DNA of 64,000 nt from Alteribacter natronophilus. GTDB lineage: Bacteria > Bacillota > Bacilli > Bacillales > Salisediminibacteriaceae. The notes below the pieces were generated by a model. It was given only the letters and a program-made list of their open reading frames with translations, was not told where the DNA came from and ran no database searches. The stretch covers positions 496,001 through 560,000 of the forward strand of contig NZ_VCRO01000001.1 in assembly GCF_006007885.1 (NCBI RefSeq), in the 5' to 3' direction. Positions 57,050 to 64,000 of the stretch are shown piece by piece; position 1 is the stretch's first letter, and each line of letters starts with the position of its first letter. Made by a program: the position numbers and the translations under genes.

Positions 57050-57925
57050 ATGAACTTTGGAAAGATTATTACGGCTATGGTAACCCCTTTTGATGCTAAG
57101 GGTAACGTGGATTTCCAGAAAACAGAGCAGGTAATTGAATACCTTATTGCCAATGGATCCGATGGAATTGTAGTAGCCGGGACAACAGGAGAATCTCCTA
57201 CACTGTCACAGGAAGAGAAGCTTGCTCTTTTTGAGCATGCGGTTAAAGTCGTCAATAAGCGGATCCCGGTTATTGCTGGAACTGGTTCAAACAACACCTA
57301 CCAGAGTGCCGAGTTTACCAGAAAAGCGGAGAAAACAGGCGTTGATGCAGTCATGCTTGTTGTGCCTTACTACAATAAACCGTCTCAGCGCGGTATGTAT
57401 GAGCACTTCCGTACCATTGCAGAAAAAACCAGTCTCCCGGTTATGCTTTACAATGTGCCCGGGCGGACTGTTGCGAATATGCTTCCTGAAACAGTCATAG
57501 AACTTTCCAAAATAGATAACATTGTAAGTGTAAAAGAGGCAAGCGGAGATCTGGATCAGATCACTGACATCATTGACCGCACTCCGGAGGACTTTACTGT
57601 CTATTCAGGCGATGACGGTCTCACCCTCCCGATTATGAGTATCGGAGGCAGCGGTGTCGTCAGCGTGGCCTCACATGTTCTCGGAAATGAAATGCAGGAT
57701 ATGGTCACGGCCTATGAAAACGGCAACGTGAAGGAAGCCGCTTCGATCCACCGCAGGATCCTTCCTGTAATGAACGGTCTGTTTGCAGCTCCCAGCCCGA
57801 CTCCGGTAAAAACAGCGCTTCAGATGAAAGGACTGGATGCAGGCGGTGTCCGCCTTCCTCTCCTTCCTCTCAGCCATCAGGAAAGAGAAACACTGGCAGC
57901 GCTTCTTGATACTCTTAAAAACTGA
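57050..57925 (+). CDS. dapA: 4-hydroxy-tetrahydrodipicolinate synthase
   Basis: Condenses pyruvate with aspartate semialdehyde; product feeds lysine, peptidoglycan DAP and dipicolinate. 291 residues from ATG 57050. Schiff-base Lys162 in SVKEASGD, Tyr134 in LYNVPGRT, and GTTGESPTL (about 44-52) are present. RBS TTAGGAG precedes. A terminator ends the operon. Confidence 0.97.
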   Translation: MNFGKIITAMVTPFDAKGNVDFQKTEQVIEYLIANGSDGIVVAGTTGESPTLSQEEKLALFEHAVKVVNKRIPVIAGTGSNNTYQSAEFTRKAEKTGVDAVMLVVPYYNKPSQRGMYEHFRTIAEKTSLPVMLYNVPGRTVANMLPETVIELSKIDNIVSVKEASGDLDQITDIIDRTPEDFTVYSGDDGLTLPIMSIGGSGVVSVASHVLGNEMQDMVTAYENGNVKEAASIHRRILPVMNGLFAAPSPTPVKTALQMKGLDAGGVRLPLLPLSHQERETLAALLDTLKN

Positions 57926-57942
57926 TTGAGCTTAAACAGCAG

Positions 57943-57972
57943 CCCGGAAGGCAACCCGCCTTCCGGGTTTTT
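57943..57972 (+). terminator. Terminator after dapA
   Basis: Perfect 10-bp stem CCCGGAAGGC (57943-57952) with 57958-57967, 5-base loop, then TTTTT. Confidence 0.95.
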
Positions 57973-58031
57973 ACATGATAACGAAAACCTGCCGCAGTCT
58001 GCGAAATTCTTCCTCTGTGCCCACATCGTTC

Positions 58032-58061
58032 TTGTCATTCATTTTATGCCTGCGTTATACT
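58032..58061 (+). promoter_or_regulatory. SigA promoter of rnjB
   Basis: -35 TTGTCA (58032-58037), 18-base spacer, -10 TATACT (58056-58061), about 55 bases before the start codon. Confidence 0.75.
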
Positions 58062-58115
58062 ACAGTCAGTGAGTTGAACGGAGTAACACTATATAAACTT
58101 AGGAGGAAACAGAGA

Positions 58116-59783
58116 TTGTCTAATAAAAAAACAGAACGGATCCGCCTGTTCGCCCTGGGCGGCATTGGCGAAATCGGTAAAAATATGTATGCAGCGGAAC
58201 TTGATGATGACATTATTGTAATGGACGGCGGCCTCATGTACCCGGATGACGATATGCTCGGGGTGGATATCGTAATTCCCGACATGTCATACCTCTTTGA
58301 AAACCGGGACCGGATAAAAGGGATTATTCTCTCGCACGGGCATGAGGATAATATCGGGGCCATTCCCTACCTGCTGAAGGAAGTGAACGTCCCGGTATAC
58401 GGAAGCAGGCTCACACTTGCCTTTCTGAAAGATCTGTGCAGGGATTTAAAAGACTGCCCTGTACCGGACCTCAACGAAGTGGACAGTACGTCCAGAATTC
58501 AGGTCGGAAAAGCCCCGGTGACTTTTTTCCACGTTACTCACAGCATTCCGGGTTCTCTGGGAATCTGCCTTCACACCTCACAGGGCCCTATTGTATATAC
58601 GGGGGACTTTAAGCTCGATCCGACTCCCGTTGACGGGAGGGAAACGGAGCTGGGTAAACTGGCGGCTCTCGGTGAAAAAGGGGTTCTCTGTCTGCTCTCG
58701 GACAGCATGAATGCTGAAAAGCCCGGTGTCAGCCTGAGTGAATCACGGGTTGAAAACAGCCTGAATGAAGCTTTTTACGATGCATCCGGCCGGGTAATTG
58801 TATCGGTTTTTTCAACGAATATAACGAGGATTCAGCAGACTCTTGATGCTGCAGAGCGGACAGGGAGAAAAGTCCTGCCTGCAGGCGGTGGTATGAAGCG
58901 GGTGATCGAGACGGCTTCAAGCCATGATTATCTGTCGTATCATCCTGACATGATTATAACCCCACAGGAAGCCGGGCGGCTTGAAGACGACAGACTCGTC
59001 GTACTCACTTCAGGAAGCAAAGGGGAGCCTCTTGGTGCTCTGTCCCAGATGGCTAAAGGCACACATAAACATATTAAAGTTAAATCCGGCGACAGAGTCA
59101 TTATTTCAGCAGCTCCGTCAGCCGGAAACGAGAAATCAATATCCGGGACAATCGACCTTCTGCATCGTGCAGGAGCGGATGTTGTCTATGGTCCCAATAA
59201 GGTTCATGCTTCCGGGCACGGGAATCAGGAGGAACTGAAACTCATGCTTAACCTGATCAGACCGCGCTATTTTGTACCGGTTCATGGAGAATACCGGATG
59301 CAGTACGCTCACGGGCAACTTGCAGAAAGCTGCGGCATGTCAGGGAAACAGATATTCCTTCTGGATAAAGGGGAGTGTGTTGAGTTCGAACAGCGCAGGG
59401 CAAGACGGACGGGAAAAGTTCCTGTCGGTAATGTGCTGATAGATGGACTGGGAGTCGGTGATGTAGGAAATATTGTTCTTCGTGACCGCAGACTTCTGTC
59501 CAAAGACGGCATTATTGTGATCGTCGTTACACTGAACCGCCGGTCCAATCAGTGCATCGCCGGACCGGATATTATATCCCGCGGATTTGTTTATGTCAGG
59601 GAATCAGAGGATCTGATCAACGAAGCAGAGGCTCTTGTAACCAGGACTCTTGAAGCCTGCCAGGAGCAGCGGATCATGGAATGGTCACAGATTAAGAACA
59701 GCATCAGGGATGCACTCGGACGCTTCCTGTATGAAAAAACAAAGCGCAGACCAATGATTATGCCGATTATAATGGAATCCTGA
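58116..59783 (+). CDS. rnjB: Ribonuclease J2
   Basis: Metallo-beta-lactamase/beta-CASP RNase that pairs with RNase J1 in mRNA decay. 555 residues from TTG 58116, after AGGAGGAAAC; the open frame runs further upstream through the promoter. The metal motif reads HGHEDN (74-79) where active J1 has HGHEDH, the same type of change seen in B. subtilis J2 (HGHDEN), which has little activity by itself. The beta-CASP and C-terminal parts (SGHGNQEELKLMLNLIRP, NVLIDGLGVGDVGNIVLRDR) are intact, and the end KTKRRPMIMPIIMES matches J2. Located between dapA and tepA as ymfA is in B. subtilis. Confidence 0.94.
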   Translation: MSNKKTERIRLFALGGIGEIGKNMYAAELDDDIIVMDGGLMYPDDDMLGVDIVIPDMSYLFENRDRIKGIILSHGHEDNIGAIPYLLKEVNVPVYGSRLTLAFLKDLCRDLKDCPVPDLNEVDSTSRIQVGKAPVTFFHVTHSIPGSLGICLHTSQGPIVYTGDFKLDPTPVDGRETELGKLAALGEKGVLCLLSDSMNAEKPGVSLSESRVENSLNEAFYDASGRVIVSVFSTNITRIQQTLDAAERTGRKVLPAGGGMKRVIETASSHDYLSYHPDMIITPQEAGRLEDDRLVVLTSGSKGEPLGALSQMAKGTHKHIKVKSGDRVIISAAPSAGNEKSISGTIDLLHRAGADVVYGPNKVHASGHGNQEELKLMLNLIRPRYFVPVHGEYRMQYAHGQLAESCGMSGKQIFLLDKGECVEFEQRRARRTGKVPVGNVLIDGLGVGDVGNIVLRDRRLLSKDGIIVIVVTLNRRSNQCIAGPDIISRGFVYVRESEDLINEAEALVTRTLEACQEQRIMEWSQIKNSIRDALGRFLYEKTKRRPMIMPIIMES

Positions 59784-59855
59784 TTTACCTGTCTGCATGA
59801 AAGGGCGTGCTCTTTTCCATACTATCCGTAGAGTATGAAAGAGGAGGCACACATA

Positions 59856-60617
59856 ATGAATCAGGATTTCCGTAATGATCAGCCGGGACAGAATCCGGAT
59901 CAGCCCCAGGACCAGGGGAAAGGCAAGGAGAAAGACGGCATACTGGACAAAATCCAGCAGCTTGGCTCAACCAATGTACCGAAAATGGAGGATACAAATA
60001 TTCACGTCCTTACAATTGTCGGTCAGATTGAAGGGCATATGCAGCTGCCGCCGCAGAATAAAACAACAAAATATGAGCATGTCATTCCCCAGCTTGTAGC
60101 GGCTGAACAAAACAGAAAAATTGAAGGTCTTCTTGTAATCCTGAATACCGTCGGAGGAGATGTGGAAGCAGGTCTTGCCCTTGCGGAAATGATCAGTTCC
60201 CTCTCAAAACCTACAGTCACGCTAGTCCTTGGAGGCGGCCACTCGATTGGAGTGCCGATAGCGGTCGCATCCGATTATTCCTATATTGCAGAAACGGCAA
60301 CGATGACCATTCATCCTGTCAGACTTACAGGACTGGTCATCGGTGTTCCTCAGACATTTGAATATATGGATAAGATGCAGGACCGTGTAATCAGCTTCGT
60401 AACCCGGAATTCCGATATTTCCGAAGAGAAGTTTAAGGATCTGATGCTGTCAAAAGGGAACCTGACACGGGATATTGGAACGAACGTAATTGGAGAAGAT
60501 GCAGTAAAATACGGAATGATTAATGAAGTCGGCGGGATTGGAAAAGCGATCAGTAAACTGAATGAGCTGATCGGAAAAGCAGGTTCGTCCAGCGAACAGG
60601 GTGAGGTGGTACAGTGA
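59856..60617 (+). CDS. tepA: ClpP-like serine protease TepA (YmfB)
   Basis: Translocation-enhancing, ClpP-fold protease family. 253 residues from ATG 59856 with GAGGAGG 8 bases before. Charged Gln/Asp/Lys-rich N-terminal tail (1-35). Catalytic Ser in [11 protein letters not shown] (about 129-139) and His in MTIHPVR (about 154-160); the Gly-rich [10 protein letters not shown] binds substrate. ylzJ starts within its stop region and spoIIIE follows, conserved in Bacillus. Confidence 0.94.
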   Translation: MNQDFRNDQPGQNPDQPQDQGKGKEKDGILDKIQQLGSTNVPKMEDTNIHVLTIVGQIEGHMQLPPQNKTTKYEHVIPQLVAAEQNRKIEGLLVILNTVGGDVEAGLALAEMISSLSKPTVTLVLGGGHSIGVPIAVASDYSYIAETATMTIHPVRLTGLVIGVPQTFEYMDKMQDRVISFVTRNSDISEEKFKDLMLSKGNLTRDIGTNVIGEDAVKYGMINEVGGIGKAISKLNELIGKAGSSSEQGEVVQ

Positions 60618-60862
60618 TCCTTTATACGTATCAGTCACAGGACCTGATTTTTCCGGTTGATGATTCTGTGTGGGAGCAGCAGCAGACAATGGAAGTTGAC
60701 GGAGGTTCGCTTATTGTGGAAGCTGTCAATCAGGCAGGTGGAGGTGCTCCGCAGTTCCGTGTTGTCAGGCTCATATCCACTGACCCGAACATGTATCTCG
60801 ACAGCCGCTATCAGCCGGGAAGCATGCTCAGCGCTGACAGTATCAGTCGCGGGATGGAATAA
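60614..60862 (+). CDS. ylzJ: YlzJ-like small protein
   Basis: 82 residues, GTG start overlapping the end of tepA by 4 bases. Pattern [22 protein letters not shown], then a variable middle and a final [16 protein letters not shown]. This is the YlzJ-like family, always next to tepA in Bacilli; function unknown. No membrane segment. Confidence 0.88.
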   Translation: MILYTYQSQDLIFPVDDSVWEQQQTMEVDGGSLIVEAVNQAGGGAPQFRVVRLISTDPNMYLDSRYQPGSMLSADSISRGME

Positions 60863-60891
60863 CCTTCCTGGTTCGGCAGTACCTGCTGTGC

Positions 60892-60897
60892 TATAAT
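60892..60897 (+). promoter_or_regulatory. Extended -10 promoter candidate between ylzJ and spoIIIE
   Basis: TGCTATAAT gives a perfect -10 (60892-60897) with an extended TGn motif; the -35 region is weak (TGGTTC at 17 bases). A start near 60904 would lead straight into the hairpin at 60923-60956, so the product may be a very short RNA or an attenuated spoIIIE leader. Confidence 0.55.
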
Positions 60898-60922
60898 GAT
60901 ATGAAAACGTGCGTTCGTATAA

Positions 60923-60956
60923 GAGGAGCAGCCGTCAGCCGGCCTCCTTCTTTTTT
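60923..60956 (+). terminator. Terminator after ylzJ
   Basis: AGGAG/CTCCT plus GCCG/CGGC stem with a small bulge, then TTCTTTTTT. It ends the rnjB-tepA-ylzJ transcript and any RNA from the promoter at 60892. Confidence 0.8.
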
Positions 60957-60991
60957 ATTCCGTCAGGCAGCCGTCCTGAATATTTTAAAAC

Positions 60992-61035
60992 CTGTTCCTG
61001 GTGCTCCTTTCGTTAGACAGGAACAGAGCGTTTTT
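60992..61035 (+). terminator. Second hairpin upstream of spoIIIE
   Basis: CTGTTCCTG (60992-61000) pairs perfectly with CAGGAACAG (61018-61026) around a 17-base loop; TTTTT follows at 61031 after a 4-base gap. Could be a back-up terminator or an RNA leader element. Nothing else recognisable lies in 61036-61139 except the spoIIIE ribosome binding site. Confidence 0.5.
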
Positions 61036-61139
61036 GATAAAGGCATTTAACTGCCGGCTGACGAAGTATAAGTAACAGAAACAGAACTGCAGATGAAAGC
61101 AGCAGACCTTTTTACGGTCTGCATCAGAGGTGATCGCAA

Positions 61140-63572
61140 GTGGGGAAACGTAAACGGAAAAATACTAAATGGAAGACACAGCTCACGTATGAACTTGCCG
61201 GTGTGTTTTTATTTGTCATTGCAACAGTTGCTTTTGCCAGGCTGGGATTCGCCGGTGAGGGGATTGTGCAGCTTTTCAGGTTCATCCTTGGTGACTGGCA
61301 TATTCTTCTTACCGGCAGTCTGCTTGTGCTTGCTTTTTATTTTATGATTAAAAGAAAGTGGCCGAGCTTCTGGTCCAGAAGAAAAATCGGTTTTTATCTG
61401 TTTGTTTTTGCAGTGGCCCTGCTTACGCATGTGCGGCAGTTTGAAGTGCTGTCCCGGGAAACGCCTTTTACGGACCGTTCAGTGATCCGTAATACGTGGC
61501 ATATCTTTTTTATGCAGCTGAATAACGAATCGGCAGTCGACACGCTTGGTGGAGGTATGGTCGGGGCTCTCGGATTTTCCATGACCCATTTCCTGTTTGC
61601 CGAAGGCGGCACCATTGCATTCGCCATCGGTCTGATGGTGGCTTCGGTTATTCTTTTTACGGGCAGATCGGTTATGGATGTACTGAAGAAAGGGTTTGAC
61701 AAAGCTGCATCGGGAGTCAAGAAGACTCTTACAGCCATGGGAGCCTGGACAATCGAGATGTTCAGTTCCATGAAAGAGGCCATTAATGAAAAGCGTCAGG
61801 CTATGAAACAGGAAGCCCGGGCGAGAAAACAGAACCACCAGCCATCAGAGAACGGTGCAAAAGAGCCGGCTGTGCCTGCCCAAAAGCACGAGGATAATGG
61901 AGTTGAGGATGAAGAGCCGGTTATTTATGATTTTTCCACAAAGGCCTACCAGGAGGAAACGTCCGATGGTGAACAGAACTCAGCACGGACTCCCGGCCCA
62001 ACTGATACATACGGGGAACCCGAACTGAACAAAGCACCAGAGAAGTCCGGCATTGTGGAAGAGGAAGACGAGGAGGAAGTCATACCCGTACCTACGGCAT
62101 CCCTTGCAGCAATTAGCCGGGAAAATGAGAATTACGATCTTCCGGACGCAAGCCTGCTCAATAATCCGAAAAAAACCAACCAGTCGAAAGAACATCACCT
62201 TCTCTCAAAGAATGCAAGGAAACTGGAGAATACCCTTGAAAGTTTCGGAGTAAATGCAAAAGTCACGGAAGTGCATCTCGGCCCTTCTGTCACAAAATAT
62301 GAAGTCTACCCCTCTGCCGGGGTTAAAGTAAGCAAAGTTGTAAATCTGTCAGATGATCTGGCACTTGCACTGGCTGCAAAGGATATCAGGATTGAAGCTC
62401 CCATTCCCGGGAAGTCAGCCATCGGCATTGAAGTACCGAATCAGGAAGTGGCACTTGTTACATTAAAGGAAGTGCTGGAAGCAAAAGCAATGACCGATAC
62501 AGAGAACCCGCTGGCCATCGCACTCGGCCGCAATATCTCAGGTGAGGCAGTGATCGCCGAACTAAACAAAATGCCCCACCTTCTCGTTGCAGGTGCTACA
62601 GGAAGCGGGAAAAGTGTCTGTATTAACGGCATAGTCGTCAGTATCCTTATGAGAAGCAAACCCCATGAGGTGAAACTGATGATGATCGATCCAAAGATGG
62701 TGGAACTGAATGTCTATAACGGCATTCCCCACCTTCTTTCACCGGTAGTGACCGATCCCAAGAAGGCCTCCCAGGCACTTAAAAAAGTCGTTTCTGAAAT
62801 GGAGCGGCGCTATGAGCTGTTTGCTGATTCCGGTACAAGGAATATTGAAGGCTACAACGCCTATGTGAAAAAAGAAAACCGGTCAAGAGACGTAGAAGAT
62901 CAGGCACCCTATCTGCCCTTTATCGTCGTGATTGTAGACGAGCTCGCTGATCTGATGATGGTGGCTTCCTCGGATGTAGAGGATTCCATAACCAGACTTG
63001 CGCAGATGGCACGGGCAGCCGGAATTCATCTGATTATCGCCACCCAGCGTCCTTCAGTGGACGTCATTACAGGCGTAATCAAGGCCAATATACCGTCCCG
63101 GATTGCGTTCGGTGTTTCGAGTCAGACTGATTCGAGAACGATCCTTGACAGTAACGGGGCCGAAAAGCTCCTTGGAAGGGGAGATATGCTGTTTATCCCT
63201 GTAGGCGCCTCCAAACCGACCCGGATACAGGGAGCTTTCCTGAGTGACGAGGAAGTAGAGCGGATTGTCGGCTACTGCATCGACCAGCAGAAAGCAAAAT
63301 ACGCAGAAGAGATGATTCCGCAGGAAGGGGAATCCGGTGGTGTTCAGGAAGCTGCATCCGACGATCTGTATGATGAAGCTGTAGCACTGATTACGGAAAT
63401 GCAGACAGCTTCGGTTTCCATGCTACAGCGCAGATTCAGAATCGGCTATACCCGGGCAGCCCGTCTGATCGATGAGATGGAAGTCCGGGGCGTAGTGGGG
63501 CCGTATGAAGGCAGTAAGCCCCGGGAAGTTCTTGTCAGCAAGCACAGTGACGATCAGGTGTCGAATGGCTGA
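61140..63572 (+). CDS. spoIIIE: DNA translocase FtsK/SpoIIIE
   Basis: Septum-bound motor that pumps the chromosome into the forespore. 810 residues, GTG start after GAGGTGATCG. Four or five membrane helices lie in the first 180 residues. A Glu/Pro/Asn-rich linker (about 220-350) leads to the motor: alpha domain, then RecA-like beta domain with Walker A GATGSGKS (485-492) and Walker [14 protein letters not shown] (about 597-609), and [24 protein letters not shown]. The gamma winged helix ([28 protein letters not shown], about 760-790) recognises orienting DNA sequences. Confidence 0.96.
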   Translation: MGKRKRKNTKWKTQLTYELAGVFLFVIATVAFARLGFAGEGIVQLFRFILGDWHILLTGSLLVLAFYFMIKRKWPSFWSRRKIGFYLFVFAVALLTHVRQFEVLSRETPFTDRSVIRNTWHIFFMQLNNESAVDTLGGGMVGALGFSMTHFLFAEGGTIAFAIGLMVASVILFTGRSVMDVLKKGFDKAASGVKKTLTAMGAWTIEMFSSMKEAINEKRQAMKQEARARKQNHQPSENGAKEPAVPAQKHEDNGVEDEEPVIYDFSTKAYQEETSDGEQNSARTPGPTDTYGEPELNKAPEKSGIVEEEDEEEVIPVPTASLAAISRENENYDLPDASLLNNPKKTNQSKEHHLLSKNARKLENTLESFGVNAKVTEVHLGPSVTKYEVYPSAGVKVSKVVNLSDDLALALAAKDIRIEAPIPGKSAIGIEVPNQEVALVTLKEVLEAKAMTDTENPLAIALGRNISGEAVIAELNKMPHLLVAGATGSGKSVCINGIVVSILMRSKPHEVKLMMIDPKMVELNVYNGIPHLLSPVVTDPKKASQALKKVVSEMERRYELFADSGTRNIEGYNAYVKKENRSRDVEDQAPYLPFIVVIVDELADLMMVASSDVEDSITRLAQMARAAGIHLIIATQRPSVDVITGVIKANIPSRIAFGVSSQTDSRTILDSNGAEKLLGRGDMLFIPVGASKPTRIQGAFLSDEEVERIVGYCIDQQKAKYAEEMIPQEGESGGVQEAASDDLYDEAVALITEMQTASVSMLQRRFRIGYTRAARLIDEMEVRGVVGPYEGSKPREVLVSKHSDDQVSNG

Positions 63573-63583
63573 AAAGTAAGGAA

Positions 63584-63627
63584 GGGAGTCTCCGGCACAG
63601 TTGCCCGGGGACCTCTTCTCTTTTTTT
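63584..63627 (+). terminator. Terminator after spoIIIE
   Basis: GTCTCCGG (63588-63595) pairs with CCGGGGAC (63605-63612) with one G-U pair; a T-rich run with seven T in a row follows to 63627. Confidence 0.7.
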
Positions 63628-63648
63628 AGGCTGTGTTCGTATAGAGTG

Positions 63649-63880
63649 TTGCTGTTGGTCACATTATTAATGGAGCGAAAGGCGGTGACTCCAGCGGGAA
63701 AAGCATCAGGTGCGAGCGTTTACAGCCTGTGATTGCTTCGAGCTGCTTCGACGCATACAGCTTCGAAGCTTACCTTGCAGAGGAAGAAGCAGAAGCACTC
63801 CCCAGGAGGCTGAAGCGATGCCCGCGGAAAGCATCCGCCTGCAGCGCAATAAAACAACAATCTATCCGAAAACAGCTTTT
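63649..63880 (+). repeat. Dispersed repeat copy D
   Basis: Starts TTGCTGTTGGTCACATTATT, like copy C. Core: GGAGCGAAAGGCGGTGACTCC, GCGAGCGTTTACAGCCTGTG, CTTCGAGCTGCTTCGACGCA, AGCTTCGAAGCT palindrome, GCAGAGGAAGAAGCAGAAGC, GATGCCCGCGGAAAGCATCC, then AACAACAATCTATCCGAAAA. Its middle is most like copy A on the opposite strand. The rest of the window (63881-64000) contains no gene I can support. Short open frames through this region follow the repeat and are not real genes. Confidence 0.78.
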
Positions 63881-64000
63881 TTTTATCAGAACGGTTTCCT
63901 TCCTAAAGACGGTGAATCTGTAAGGTGGGGAATCATATATTGTTAAGCTGGTGTACATCCTGGATTCATGGTAAAGTGACATTAGAAAATTATGTGAAAA

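Noticed and set aside
63710-63946. Open frames within repeat copy D
   Set aside because: They follow the repeat core, which is non-coding in the other copies, and encode Arg/Ser/Ala-rich sequences without any family resemblance.
1-64000. CRISPR arrays, tRNA or rRNA genes, prophage, intact insertion sequences
   Set aside because: No regularly spaced short repeats, no cloverleaf or rRNA signatures, and no transposase or phage genes were recognised. The xerC fragment is a housekeeping recombinase.

Overview
The window is about 64 kb of chromosome from an endospore-forming member of the Bacillaceae. The evidence is gene content and order that match the Bacillus subtilis codV-to-spoIIIE region almost gene for gene: codV-clpQ-clpY-codY, the long fla/che operon, rpsB-tsf-pyrH-frr, uppS-cdsA-dxr-rasP-proS-polC, rimP-nusA-ylxR-ylxQ-infB-ylxP-rbfA, truB-ribF-rpsO-pnp, ylxY-mlpA-ymxH, dpaAB-asd-dapG-dapA, rnjB-tepA-ylzJ-spoIIIE. 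PolC, SigD, SwrB-like protein, RNase J2, dipicolinate synthase and SpoIIIE all point to a Gram-positive spore former. Base composition looks balanced, and several proteins (NusA tail, FliY linker, MotE, SpoIIIE linker) carry very acidic stretches. That would suit a salt- or alkali-adapted lineage, but this is inference. Almost every gene is on the + strand.

Layout. 1-3.1 kb: end of xerC/codV, HslVU protease and the GTP/branched-chain amino acid sensor CodY, closed by a strong terminator. 3.2-3.8 kb: a repeat element with perfect terminal inverted repeats and the presumed flagellar promoter. 3.8-25.4 kb: basal body, C-ring, export gate, hook, FlhF/FlhG, SigD and a SwrB-like protein. 25.4-35 kb: translation elongation and recycling, UMP kinase, isoprenoid and phospholipid genes, site-2 protease, ProRS. 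35-49.7 kb: PolC, the nusA-infB operon, TruB, RibF, S15, PNPase. 49.7-50.3 kb: two tandem copies of a dispersed repeat. 50.4-63.6 kb: YlxY, M16 peptidase, YmxH, dipicolinate and lysine/diaminopimelate genes, RNase J2, TepA, YlzJ, SpoIIIE. 63.6-64 kb: another repeat copy.

The most unusual feature is in the flagellar operon. The chemotaxis genes cheB-cheA-cheW-cheC-cheD that B. subtilis carries between flhG and sigD are missing; only 27 bases separate the two genes here. The rest of the motor-signalling interface is altered in step. FliM lacks the N-terminal CheY-docking motif. FliY keeps that motif but has lost its CheC-like phosphatase domain and is reduced to a FliN domain behind an acidic linker. 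The CheY-like receiver has Arg in place of the second acidic-pocket Asp, the position (Asp13 of E. coli CheY) where basic substitutions are known to activate the protein without phosphorylation. Together these suggest a flagellar switch that has been cut loose from, or rewired away from, canonical phosphorylation-dependent chemotaxis. The rest of the genome is needed to tell which.

Other points of interest are a terminator-like hairpin directly downstream of the rimP-nusA promoter (fits NusA autogenous attenuation), a possible very short transcript between ylzJ and spoIIIE, a perfect 12-bp hairpin in front of asd, and a dispersed repeat family placed at operon ends. No tRNA, rRNA, CRISPR array, prophage or intact insertion sequence was seen.
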